From positions 2,788,501-2,852,500 of the forward strand of contig NZ_LR734808.1 in NCBI RefSeq assembly GCF_902506655.1: a stretch of 64,000 bases of DNA, read 5' to 3'. The DNA is from Marinoscillum sp. 108 (GTDB taxonomy: Bacteria; Bacteroidota; Bacteroidia; Cytophagales; Cyclobacteriaceae). Position 1 is the stretch's first letter, and each line of letters starts with the position of its first letter. The position numbers were made by a program, and so were the translations under genes. Below the pieces are notes generated by a model. The model was not told where the DNA came from and did no database searches. It worked only from the letters and a program-made list of their open reading frames with translations. Below, one piece after another: positions 28,071-35,842 of the stretch.

Positions 28071-30116
28071 CTAAAAAGCGCCTAGATATTTTCTTAGAAA
28101 CCACTCGGTGCCCAATAGACCCGTAATGAGTAGAACTACCCATATGCTGTTGATCAGTGGAAAGGTTTCTTTGCTGGTCTTGATGATGTTTTTATAGCCT
28201 TTTCCGATAAGGTCCTCACTCACCTGGCTGGCTTGTGAGAAGGGGTAAAAACGGCCATCATTCTTTTCTGCTACAGCCCGGAGCATGTTGTGGTCTGCAG
28301 TAAGGTTGATCCCTTCTAGTTGGATATCACGTATGGCAAAAGACCCGGTCTCTGAAAAACCTTTGCCTCCCAAAGTAGTGGTTGCCTTGAATTGGTAAAC
28401 TCCCGCTTCCAGGGCTCCCAGGTTAAAGCTGCTGTTGACCGGGCTATCCACCATTTCATAAGAGGTTTGATTTCCACTTTCATCGGTAATTACCAGCTGG
28501 ATGGTATTTCCATAGGCCCTCTCGTAGATTTCATTGTATACCTCGGCATCCATGAATACCCGCTCACCGATGTGGTAGTTGGATTCTCTTGGCTTCACCA
28601 CAAAACGATCTTTGTTCACCTTTATACTCAGATACTGCACGGTCTTCAGGATCAACTCTTCAAATAATTGAGAGTTTTCTTCACTCCCCGCTTCCTGAAG
28701 CCTCCACTGCCAGATGCCGGCACCCGGAGTGACAGCAGATTTCTGGGCACCATCATCGAAAAACACCAAAAGTGGTCGCTCAGTGTTGATGCTGCCGATC
28801 TTCTGGTATAAAAGGACTTCTGTTGGCCCCACCAGCTGATACTCGCCGAATGGTACTTCAATGGGTGGGTAATTCTGAATCCGGTCTGTTAAGTCTTCAG
28901 AGATTTTGAATTTGGTAAAGTTCTGGTTGTAAGCACCCCTTACCTTGTCCTTACCGTTTCCCTTCAGGTTGATGCTGAGGTAGGTGATGGTCTGAGCCAT
29001 GTTTCTCACATTAGAGGAGTTGCCCATGATGTACCATTTGCCTGTGGCCTCAAAGTCTCCGTATTGGTGGCCAGAGAAGGCCTGATGTTCTACGATGGCA
29101 TCAAATTTTTTCTCTTTGGGACGCTCATGAATCCCAGGTATGAAGAGAACAGACTCGTAGTTGGTGGTTGCATTGAGAACGGATCTGATGGCGTTGATGT
29201 CCGGGTGGGGGGCAGGAGCCAGGATCAGTATTTTGTCTTTCCCTTCTATGATGTCTATGTATACGTCTTGCTGGTTGTTGACATACGAGGATTCCCCCTC
29301 TTTTTCTCCAACAGCGATGGTGAGCCGGCGGATTCCTGGTGAGTTGGCATCCAGCTGAAAGTTAACCTCCTGAGCGTTCGGTTGAAGTGTGATTTCCTGA
29401 GCCGCTATCTTTCTTCCATTTTCGATTATTTCAACTGGCAGTGGCAGGCCATCATAGCCTTTTTGCGAAAGCAAAATGCTGATGGGAAATTGGTTTCCCT
29501 GGTAGGCCACCTGATTGTTTCTGACATTGCGAATGGCAATGTCCTTAGGTGGGATGGTGTCTCCCAAACCAATGGTAAAGACCGGAAAGCCATAAGTCTG
29601 ATAGGCCGGAGACCGGCCCTCATTGATGATTCCGTCTGAAAGCAGTACCACGGCGCCTATGTTTTGCTCTTTATAAACATTCTCAACCTTTTTGAGGAGG
29701 GCACCGAGATTGGTTGTCTTTTGGTCGAAAAGGATGGTGTCTTGCCTACCGGAAAGTGTTTCTGCCATCGGGGTGTAGCTATTTTCAAGCTCCCGTTGGA
29801 CATTGTTTATCCAGTTCACCACTTCTGAAGGAGTCGCTGCTTCTGATCGTAAGCCAATTGATTCGGAGTTGTCCACTGCAATAATGACCAGAGGTGTGTC
29901 CGTCTTGTTTACATTGAATTGAAGGAGCGGGTTGATCAACAGAAGAAGGATCAGGAAAACAGCACTTAGCCGAAGGAAACCCAGGAAAATGTTCCAGGAT
30001 TTACTCCAGGGTGCCGTTTTTCTGGCATACAACAAAACTGCTACACCCAGCGCTGTGATGAGCGAGGCAAACACCCAAACAGGGGAAACATCAAAGGAAT
30101 ACCAGCTATTGTCCAT
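28071..30116 (-). CDS. Membrane-anchored vWA-like protein
   Basis: This 681-residue protein has two N-terminal TM helices (about 12-30 and 42-62), then a vWA-like domain with a MIDAS-type VDNSESIG and VVLLSDGIIN, several beta-sandwich segments (for example QGNQFPISILLSQKGYDG), and one C-terminal TM helix (about 655-675). The arrangement resembles the BatA/BatB-related large vWA proteins of Bacteroidota, with most of the chain in the periplasm. Exact function is not known. It follows fabG on the same strand by 74 bp with a weak hairpin between them. Confidence 0.82.
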   Translation of the reverse strand: MDNSWYSFDVSPVWVFASLITALGVAVLLYARKTAPWSKSWNIFLGFLRLSAVFLILLLLINPLLQFNVNKTDTPLVIIAVDNSESIGLRSEAATPSEVVNWINNVQRELENSYTPMAETLSGRQDTILFDQKTTNLGALLKKVENVYKEQNIGAVVLLSDGIINEGRSPAYQTYGFPVFTIGLGDTIPPKDIAIRNVRNNQVAYQGNQFPISILLSQKGYDGLPLPVEIIENGRKIAAQEITLQPNAQEVNFQLDANSPGIRRLTIAVGEKEGESSYVNNQQDVYIDIIEGKDKILILAPAPHPDINAIRSVLNATTNYESVLFIPGIHERPKEKKFDAIVEHQAFSGHQYGDFEATGKWYIMGNSSNVRNMAQTITYLSINLKGNGKDKVRGAYNQNFTKFKISEDLTDRIQNYPPIEVPFGEYQLVGPTEVLLYQKIGSINTERPLLVFFDDGAQKSAVTPGAGIWQWRLQEAGSEENSQLFEELILKTVQYLSIKVNKDRFVVKPRESNYHIGERVFMDAEVYNEIYERAYGNTIQLVITDESGNQTSYEMVDSPVNSSFNLGALEAGVYQFKATTTLGGKGFSETGSFAIRDIQLEGINLTADHNMLRAVAEKNDGRFYPFSQASQVSEDLIGKGYKNIIKTSKETFPLINSIWVVLLITGLLGTEWFLRKYLGAF

Positions 30117-30127
30117 AGAAAAGAAGA

Positions 30128-30164
30128 AAGCCGTTTGTCACCCGCGTGCAAGCTAAAACGGCTT
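30128..30164 (-). terminator. Weak hairpin after fabG
   Basis: AAGCCGTTT (30128-30136) pairs with AAACGGCTT (30156-30164) over a 19-nt loop; on the minus strand a pyrimidine-rich TCTTCTTTT follows. It may partly separate fabG from the vWA-like gene. Confidence 0.5.
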
Positions 30165-30190
30165 AATTGTATCGTGTTTGATTGATTTGA

Positions 30191-30937
30191 TCAGGTAAGC
30201 ATGCCACCATCTACCTGCAGCACCTGGCCGGTCACATAAGATGACATGTCTGATCCCAGATAAACACAGGCATCAGCTACATCTTCGGGCTGTCCACCTC
30301 TTTTCAGTGGTATGGCATCTCTCCAGCTCTGCACCGTTTTTTCATCCAGCGCATCTGTCATTTCAGTTTCTATAAATCCCGGAGCGATGGCATTGCATCT
30401 GATGTTTCTGGAGCCAAGCTCAAGTGCCACCGATTTGGTGAACCCAATGATCCCGGCTTTTGATGCTGCATAGTTGGTTTGCCCGGGATTTCCTTTTACG
30501 CCCACCACAGAAGACATGTTGATGATGGATCCTGACCGCTGCTTCATGAATGTTCTTGCAGATGCTTTTACGGTATTGAAGCATGACTTCAGGTTAATAC
30601 TCATGATTTCATCCCATTGCTCTTCCGACATTCTCATGAGCAGATTGTCTCTGGTAATACCAGCGTTGTTGATGAGAATATCCAACGACCCAAAATCCGC
30701 GACTACTGCGTTGATCAATTCTTCGGCTGCCTTAAAGTCCGAGGCATCAGATCTATAACCTTTGGCTTTAACGCCAAATGCTTCCAGTTCTTTGGTGAGG
30801 GCCTCCCCCTTTTCTACACTGGATAGGTAAGTGAAAGCCACATTGGCACCCTGTTCGGCATATTTCATAGCCACAGCCCGGCCAATTCCCTTGGAGGCTC
30901 CGGTGATCAATGCAGTTTTTCCTTCGAGTAATTTCAT
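30191..30937 (-). CDS. fabG: 3-oxoacyl-[acyl-carrier-protein] reductase FabG
   Basis: This 248-residue short-chain dehydrogenase has the NADPH site TGASKGIG, NNAGITRDNLLMRM, the catalytic Ser in INMSSVVG, YAASK (Tyr and Lys), and the C-terminal GQVLQVDGGM. All FabG hallmarks are present, including the NLLMRM stretch. It reduces 3-ketoacyl-ACP in fatty acid elongation. It is divergent from lpdA with a TACCTTTG promoter box 40 bp upstream. Confidence 0.93.
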   Translation of the reverse strand: MKLLEGKTALITGASKGIGRAVAMKYAEQGANVAFTYLSSVEKGEALTKELEAFGVKAKGYRSDASDFKAAEELINAVVADFGSLDILINNAGITRDNLLMRMSEEQWDEIMSINLKSCFNTVKASARTFMKQRSGSIINMSSVVGVKGNPGQTNYAASKAGIIGFTKSVALELGSRNIRCNAIAPGFIETEMTDALDEKTVQSWRDAIPLKRGGQPEDVADACVYLGSDMSSYVTGQVLQVDGGMLT

Positions 30938-30976
30938 AGGTATTGATTTATATTCACAACGTTAAATTTCGTGCGT

Positions 30977-30984
30977 CAAAGGTA
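30977..30984 (-). promoter_or_regulatory. fabG promoter -7 box
   Basis: On the minus strand the sequence reads TACCTTTG, an exact TAnnTTTG box of the Bacteroidota sigma factor, about 40 nt before the fabG ATG. Confidence 0.55.
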
Positions 30985-31035
30985 AATCTAATGAGGTCTT
31001 TTCAAAGAAGGCATTCTCGTTAACTTCTTACGACT

Positions 31036-31043
31036 TAAATTTG
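31036..31043 (+). promoter_or_regulatory. lpdA promoter -7 box
   Basis: TAAATTTG matches TAnnTTTG exactly and lies 29 nt before the lpdA ATG. No clear -33 TTTG was found at the ideal spacing. Confidence 0.55.
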
Positions 31044-31072
31044 CCAACCAAAACTATTAAAATATAAAAAAC

Positions 31073-32467
31073 ATGGCATCAAAATATGACTTGATAGTAA
31101 TCGGTAGTGGACCCGGTGGATATGTGGCGGCCATTAGAGCATCACAACTTGGCCTGAAAGTGGCTGTTGTAGAAAAAGCTGAGCTCGGTGGTATCTGTCT
31201 CAACTGGGGGTGTATTCCTACCAAAGCATTACTGAAGAGTGCTCAGGTATTTGAATACATATCACATGCGAAAGACTATGGCATAGATGTGAAAGATGCG
31301 TCGGTAGACTTTGGAGGAATGGTGAAGAGGAGCCGCGAGGTAGCCGGAGGCATGAGCAAGGGTATTCAGTTTTTGTTTAAGAAAAACAAAATTGAGGTAA
31401 TTAACGGTTTCGGTAAGCTTCAGAAGGGTAAAAAGGTAGAGGTGACAGATGAGGCTGGAAAGAAAACTGTGTATGAAGCTACCAGCATTATCCTGGCGAC
31501 AGGAGGACGATCACGCGAGTTACCATCTATGCCTATCGATAATGAGAAAATCATCGGCTACCGCAAGGCCATGGTGATGGATAAGCAGCCTAAAAAAATG
31601 ATCGTAGTAGGCTCAGGGGCCATTGGGGTAGAGTTTGCGTATTTCTATAAGTCCATCGGTACGGAAGTGACCATAGTGGAGTTTATGGACAGAGTGGTGC
31701 CGGTAGAGGATGAAGAAGTGAGCAAGGCACTTGAAAGAAATTTCAAAAAGAGTGGCATCAACATCATGACCAGCAGTGAGGTAACCAAGGTGGATACCAA
31801 AGGCAAGGGCTGTAAAGTGACCGTAAAGACCAAAAAGGGAGAAGAAATACTGGAGTGCGATGTGGTACTGTCAGCAGTTGGTGTATCTACCAACGTGGAA
31901 GGCATTGGACTTGAAGAGACTGGTGTGAAAACCGAACGCGGTAAGGTTGTAGTTGACGATTTTTATAAAACCAATGTAGATGGCGTTTATGCCATTGGTG
32001 ATATCGTACATGGTCCTGCCTTGGCGCACGTAGCTTCGGCTGAGGGTATTATCTGCGTAGAGAAAATAGCCGGTGAAAACCCACAGCCATTGAATTATGG
32101 AAACATACCGGGCTGTACTTACTGTTCGCCCGAGATAGCATCCGTAGGGATGACCGAGAAGCAAGCCAAGGATGCCGGATATGAGATCAAAGTGGGTAAA
32201 TTCCCATTTTCAGCCTCTGGTAAGGCAAGTGCAGCAGGACACAAGGATGGTTTTGTAAAAGTGATTTTTGACGCTAAATATGGCGAATGGCTGGGATGCC
32301 ATATGATCGGAGCTAATGTGACGGAGATGATTGCAGAGGCAGTGGTGGCCAGAAAGTTGGAAACAACAGGTCATGAGATAGTGAAGTCTGTGCACCCACA
32401 CCCTACCATGAGTGAAGCCATCATGGAGGCAGCAGCCGCTGCATACGATGAGGTGATTCACATTTAA
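31073..32467 (+). CDS. lpdA: Dihydrolipoyl dehydrogenase
   Basis: This 464-residue flavoprotein has the FAD motif GSGPGGYVAAIRA, the redox-active disulfide GGICLNWGCIPTK, an NAD-binding GSGAIGVEFA, the FAD-contacting YAIGD, and the C-terminal HPHPTMSE with the active-site His. It reoxidises lipoamide in the E2 subunit of pyruvate or 2-oxoglutarate dehydrogenase complexes, or in glycine cleavage. No E1 or E2 gene is adjacent, so the partner complex is not defined here. A strong terminator follows. Confidence 0.97.
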   Translation: MASKYDLIVIGSGPGGYVAAIRASQLGLKVAVVEKAELGGICLNWGCIPTKALLKSAQVFEYISHAKDYGIDVKDASVDFGGMVKRSREVAGGMSKGIQFLFKKNKIEVINGFGKLQKGKKVEVTDEAGKKTVYEATSIILATGGRSRELPSMPIDNEKIIGYRKAMVMDKQPKKMIVVGSGAIGVEFAYFYKSIGTEVTIVEFMDRVVPVEDEEVSKALERNFKKSGINIMTSSEVTKVDTKGKGCKVTVKTKKGEEILECDVVLSAVGVSTNVEGIGLEETGVKTERGKVVVDDFYKTNVDGVYAIGDIVHGPALAHVASAEGIICVEKIAGENPQPLNYGNIPGCTYCSPEIASVGMTEKQAKDAGYEIKVGKFPFSASGKASAAGHKDGFVKVIFDAKYGEWLGCHMIGANVTEMIAEAVVARKLETTGHEIVKSVHPHPTMSEAIMEAAAAAYDEVIHI

Positions 32468-32493
32468 ATAGTCAGAACATTGTAATATGATAC

Positions 32494-32528
32494 AGAGAGC
32501 CGGACAGCATGTCCGGCTCTCTTTTTTT
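32494..32528 (+). terminator. Rho-independent terminator of lpdA
   Basis: AGAGAGCCGGACA (32494-32506) pairs perfectly with TGTCCGGCTCTCT (32510-32522) around GCA, then seven T. Confidence 0.93.
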
Positions 32529-32557
32529 GTTTTGGGGAGTTGTGTTTTTTTGTTTAG

Positions 32558-32582
32558 AATATTGACTATATTTGTCAATATT
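32558..32582. promoter_or_regulatory. Palindromic operator over the fic promoter
   Basis: AATATTGAC (32558-32566) and GTCAATATT (32574-32582) form a perfect inverted repeat with a 7-bp spacer. The spacer plus first base of the right arm reads TATATTTG (32567-32574), an exact TAnnTTTG -7 box. A dimeric XRE protein bound here would block transcription, and the downstream gene encodes an XRE domain. The ATG lies 10 bp after the right arm, so the leader is very short. Confidence 0.75.
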
Positions 32583-32591
32583 TTTATTGTC

Positions 32592-33656
32592 ATGATTAAG
32601 AATCTGCTGAGAAATGGGCGTGTAGAGAAAAACCTGAAGCTAAAGGAGCTGGCAGCCCAGGCTGATATTGATCAAACACTACTCAGCAGGTTCGAAAAGG
32701 GAAGCCGTATGCCCACAGAAAAACAGCTTAATGTTCTGGGGGAGATTCTTGGGCTGGATATGAGAGCAGCTCGGGTGGAGTGGATGGCCGACAAGTTGGT
32801 GGGAATGCTACAGTATCATCCAGAAGCAATGGAGGCCCTTCGAGTGGCAGAATCCAGAGTGGAGTATCTGACCAGCAAAAAGGTTCTTGACTCACCAAGC
32901 CTGTCTGAGGGTCTGGCTCTCAAACTTGAAAAACTGGATGCACTGAAGGCTCAATGGGCCGCCCGTCCGGTGCTCAGCCCATCTCAGCTTCAACGAATGC
33001 ACGCTTTCTTTGATGTGGAGTACACCTATGAAAGCAATCGGATAGAGGGAAATACCCTCTCCCTGCAGGAGACTGCCCTGGTGGTGAATGAGGGGTTGAC
33101 GATCGGGGGTAAGTCCATGCGTGAGCATTTGGAGGTGATCAATCATTCGGAAGCCATTGCGTTCGTAAGAGGGATCGTGGAGCGAAGGGAGGATTTAGGG
33201 AGGAGGTCTCTCATGGAGATTCACCGACTGATACTGAAGGAGGTGGATACTGCCAATGCCGGAAGGTACAGGCAGGTGCCTGTCAGGATTTCAGGGAGTG
33301 AAACAGAACTACCTCAGCCTTATATGTTGGATAAGTTGATGGAGGACTATTTTGAGTACTACGAAGTACACAGATTGCGTCTTCATCCCGTGATTTTGGC
33401 AGCGGAGATGCACGAGCGCCTGGTAAGTATCCATCCGTTCATAGATGGTAACGGGCGTACGGCCAGGTTGGTCATGAATCTCATTCTGCTGAGAAATGGA
33501 TATACAAGGGCCAACATCAAAGGCAGCACTGAAAGCCGTATGCAGTATTATCGTGCTTTGCAGTCTATTCAGGAAGACAACAACCCTGAGCCTTTTTATC
33601 AATTGGTGACGGATGAGTCGCTGAGGTCCATACAGGCTCATCTAGAGCTCATTTAG
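32592..33656 (+). CDS. XRE-Fic fusion protein (putative AMP transferase)
   Basis: This 354-residue protein has an N-terminal XRE helix-turn-helix (about 8-60, LKLKELAAQADIDQTLLSRFEKGSRMP) fused to a Fic domain with the catalytic motif HPFIDGNGR (His281), preceded by a class II inhibitory motif SNRIEGN (Ser148, Glu152). Fic enzymes transfer AMP or other nucleotides to target proteins; the inhibitory helix suggests the resting form is switched off. The frame is open back to 32487, but the operator and -7 box at 32558-32582 place the start at the ATG at 32592. Target protein unknown. Single gene, terminated at 33657-33681. Confidence 0.92.
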   Translation: MIKNLLRNGRVEKNLKLKELAAQADIDQTLLSRFEKGSRMPTEKQLNVLGEILGLDMRAARVEWMADKLVGMLQYHPEAMEALRVAESRVEYLTSKKVLDSPSLSEGLALKLEKLDALKAQWAARPVLSPSQLQRMHAFFDVEYTYESNRIEGNTLSLQETALVVNEGLTIGGKSMREHLEVINHSEAIAFVRGIVERREDLGRRSLMEIHRLILKEVDTANAGRYRQVPVRISGSETELPQPYMLDKLMEDYFEYYEVHRLRLHPVILAAEMHERLVSIHPFIDGNGRTARLVMNLILLRNGYTRANIKGSTESRMQYYRALQSIQEDNNPEPFYQLVTDESLRSIQAHLELI

Positions 33657-33681
33657 CAACTGCCCCCTTCGGGGGTAGTTG
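33657..33681. terminator. Terminator between convergent fic and GNAT-like genes
   Basis: CAACTGCCCCC (33657-33667) pairs with GGGGGTAGTTG (33671-33681) around TTC with one wobble pair; a short T-run (33684-33687) follows on the plus strand. Confidence 0.75.
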
Positions 33682-33685
33682 ACTT

Positions 33686-34162
33686 TTAAAATTTCGCACC
33701 TTTGAAGTACCTGACTCTTAGTGGGAGTTTTCTCGCAGAGTATCCTATAAAGACAAAGCCTGTACTGGTCACAGCATCACGCAGCTTCAGGAGGTTTGGG
33801 CTCTCTATTTCAGCAATGAGCCCAATGGGTTTTGGCTCCAGCGTATGGTGGATGGATTCCAGGTAGTCAAAAGAACTATGAACCAGTTTGATAAAGAGTC
33901 CGGGTATTCGATACTGTGGGTCCAGCAAACTCCTGAACGCTAACAAATGATTGCCCAGCTGCTCCACTCGGAGGTTATAAGCAGTAGAAATGCCCACTAT
34001 GCCCCTTTTCTCATTTCTGATTAGGAAAACGACTTGTCTGGCTCGTTTTTCCGGAGATTCATTGGGCGGTATCACCCCCAGGGATTTCCACTTGTTGCTA
34101 ATTTCTTCGATGAGGGCAGGGGACTTCTCTCCCCATACATTTTCAAAGGTCAGTTGTTCCAT
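33686..34162 (-). CDS. GNAT-like acyltransferase fold protein
   Basis: This 158-residue protein has a GNAT-like pattern: a strand RGIVGISTAYNLRVE, then a strand and helix with LLDPQYRIPGLFIKLVHSSFDYL, which resembles the acyl-CoA-binding motif A (QxxGxG/A replaced by YRIPGL). Catalytic residues are not evident. It follows the P450 gene by 9 bp, and so is the third gene of the carrier protein / P450 operon. Acyl transfer to or from the carrier protein is a guess from context. Confidence 0.6.
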   Translation of the reverse strand: MEQLTFENVWGEKSPALIEEISNKWKSLGVIPPNESPEKRARQVVFLIRNEKRGIVGISTAYNLRVEQLGNHLLAFRSLLDPQYRIPGLFIKLVHSSFDYLESIHHTLEPKPIGLIAEIESPNLLKLRDAVTSTGFVFIGYSARKLPLRVRYFKGAKF

Positions 34163-34171
34163 AATCAGTTA

Positions 34172-35371
34172 TTAAGATCTCGATACCATCAGGGAGGTAA
34201 CGCTCTGGATAGTTAGTTTTGTTTTGGCAGGAGGAGGCACGGCAATAGAGAGTTGGTCTACAAAAGGTAGCATACTTTTAATGAGTTCTATCGCTTCAAT
34301 CTGTGCCATTTGCCTACCCAGGCAGTGGTGTATTCCGTATCCAAAGGCCAAATGATCATATTTATTGCGATTTAGATCCAGTTGATTCGGATTTGGAAAG
34401 TGTGCAGGATCACGATTGGCAGACCCTATGCACAATGTGAGCGTGCTGTTTTCGGGAATTTCTACTCCAGAAAGCACCATGGCCTGTGTGTTGGTCCGTC
34501 CTGTGAGCTGGACGGGTGTATAGAGCCTGAGCATCTCCAGAACGAAACGTTCTATCAGGTCATGATCGGCTCGAAGTTGTGAGGCCAGCGATTTTTCTTC
34601 GATGAGTTGCTTTAAGCAATAGCTGATCAGCGCGGAGGTGGTTTCGAAACCAGCGATGAATAAAAAGATCATCGGACCTATGGCGTCCTCGCGATCTGGA
34701 TACAATGTTTTGATGGCACCCGAAAGAGCATCTGCCTGAGGGTCTACTTTCTCAAGGAATTGATGAAAATATCGATGCAAGTGACTGGCAGCGTTTTCAA
34801 TTTTTTTCAGGTCTTTGATCGAAAGGTACGGGTCCAATAGCTGGACCATTTGAAAACCATCATCTATGAGATTCTTTCCATCTTCTCTTGGGATACCCAT
34901 CAGATCACAGATCATGAAAAGTGGGAGTTTTTTAGAGACTTCTGGCACAAGGTCAAATGATCCGGTTGGGAGGGAACCCACTATGTCGGCACAGATGACA
35001 GAAGCCATGGCACTAAGGCTTTCCTTATCCGGCCAGTGTTTGCTCAGGGCAGCTCTCAGAGCAGTGTGTACCGGGGGATTCATCTGAATGAGCATACCGG
35101 CCATTCCAGCTGCACTTTTGCTGTAATCCATTCCGCGGGTAGCACCATATTCCCTCATTTTTTCGGTCCATTCTGCCCGGGCTCCGGACCGACAGGTCTT
35201 GTCCAGCAGCACCTGTTTGACATCCTCATAGCTCAAAACAACATAATCACCCGTAATTGCCTGAAAGACCGGTGATCGGTCCAATAGTTTCGAATACCGA
35301 GAGTAAGGGTCGGCAATAAAATCCGCATGAGAAGGTTGCCAGATGTCAGGTGCGGTCATTTTGTAGCTCAT
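34172..35371 (-). CDS. Cytochrome P450
   Basis: This 399-residue soluble bacterial P450 has the I-helix FIAGFETTSALIS, the K-helix ExxR (EMLRLYTP), and the heme-binding FGYGIHHCLGRQMA with Cys350 as the axial thiolate. It lacks a fused reductase, so it needs ferredoxin partners encoded elsewhere. The gene starts 26 bp inside the end of the carrier protein gene, so the two are tightly coupled; bacterial P450s of this kind can hydroxylate substrates bound to carrier proteins (BioI is a known case). An alternative start is ATG at 35359. Confidence 0.95.
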   Translation of the reverse strand: MSYKMTAPDIWQPSHADFIADPYSRYSKLLDRSPVFQAITGDYVVLSYEDVKQVLLDKTCRSGARAEWTEKMREYGATRGMDYSKSAAGMAGMLIQMNPPVHTALRAALSKHWPDKESLSAMASVICADIVGSLPTGSFDLVPEVSKKLPLFMICDLMGIPREDGKNLIDDGFQMVQLLDPYLSIKDLKKIENAASHLHRYFHQFLEKVDPQADALSGAIKTLYPDREDAIGPMIFLFIAGFETTSALISYCLKQLIEEKSLASQLRADHDLIERFVLEMLRLYTPVQLTGRTNTQAMVLSGVEIPENSTLTLCIGSANRDPAHFPNPNQLDLNRNKYDHLAFGYGIHHCLGRQMAQIEAIELIKSMLPFVDQLSIAVPPPAKTKLTIQSVTSLMVSRS

Positions 35372-35597
35372 TGATATAGGCAGAAAATGACTCGATGGTC
35401 GGGTTGTCGTAGAGGCTTAAAGGATCTATATCCAGGTTTAAAGTCTCCTCCAAATCTCCAAGTAAAAACAGTGAATTGACAGAGTCCAATCCCAACTGAT
35501 GAAAGGTTGATTGACTGTTAATGTCGGACAGTCTGGTGCCTGTTTCTTTGGAGATCATTGCTTTGATCAATTCTTCTATTTCTATGGTGCTGATCAT
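35346..35597 (-). CDS. Free-standing acyl/peptidyl carrier protein
   Basis: This 83-residue carrier protein has the phosphopantetheine attachment motif GLDSVNSL (Ser39) and the C-terminal DNPTIESFSAYI, closer to PKS/NRPS-type carriers than to housekeeping AcpP. The frame is open to a GTG at 35633, but the ATG at 35597 gives a normal length. Its end overlaps the P450 start. Nothing in the window would load it, so an acyl-activating enzyme must be elsewhere. Confidence 0.85.
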   Translation of the reverse strand: MISTIEIEELIKAMISKETGTRLSDINSQSTFHQLGLDSVNSLFLLGDLEETLNLDIDPLSLYDNPTIESFSAYINELQNDRT

Positions 35598-35668
35598 TCT
35601 TTTGGCGATAGAATTTGAGGTAATAAGAGTCACTCTGACTTTTGTGAGTACTCTGATCTGACTCTACC

Positions 35669-35676
35669 CAAATTTA
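35669..35676 (-). promoter_or_regulatory. Promoter -7 box for the carrier protein/P450 operon
   Basis: The minus strand reads TAAATTTG, an exact TAnnTTTG box, about 70 nt before the ATG. ACTCTGA repeats (35632 and 35650, plus strand) lie between box and start. Confidence 0.45.
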
Positions 35677-35842
35677 AAGGTTTTATTGTCAATGATGAAG
35701 CAACTAATATTTATCGAACAGGGGCTTTGTATCAGCAGTTGAACCGGGTAAACCTCCTTTCTGTCGAAAGTCTTCATAGAAAAAAGTTATTTCGGAGCAA
35801 GTTTGATGCCTTGAGTTTTAAATTTCCTCATTCTATGTAATT

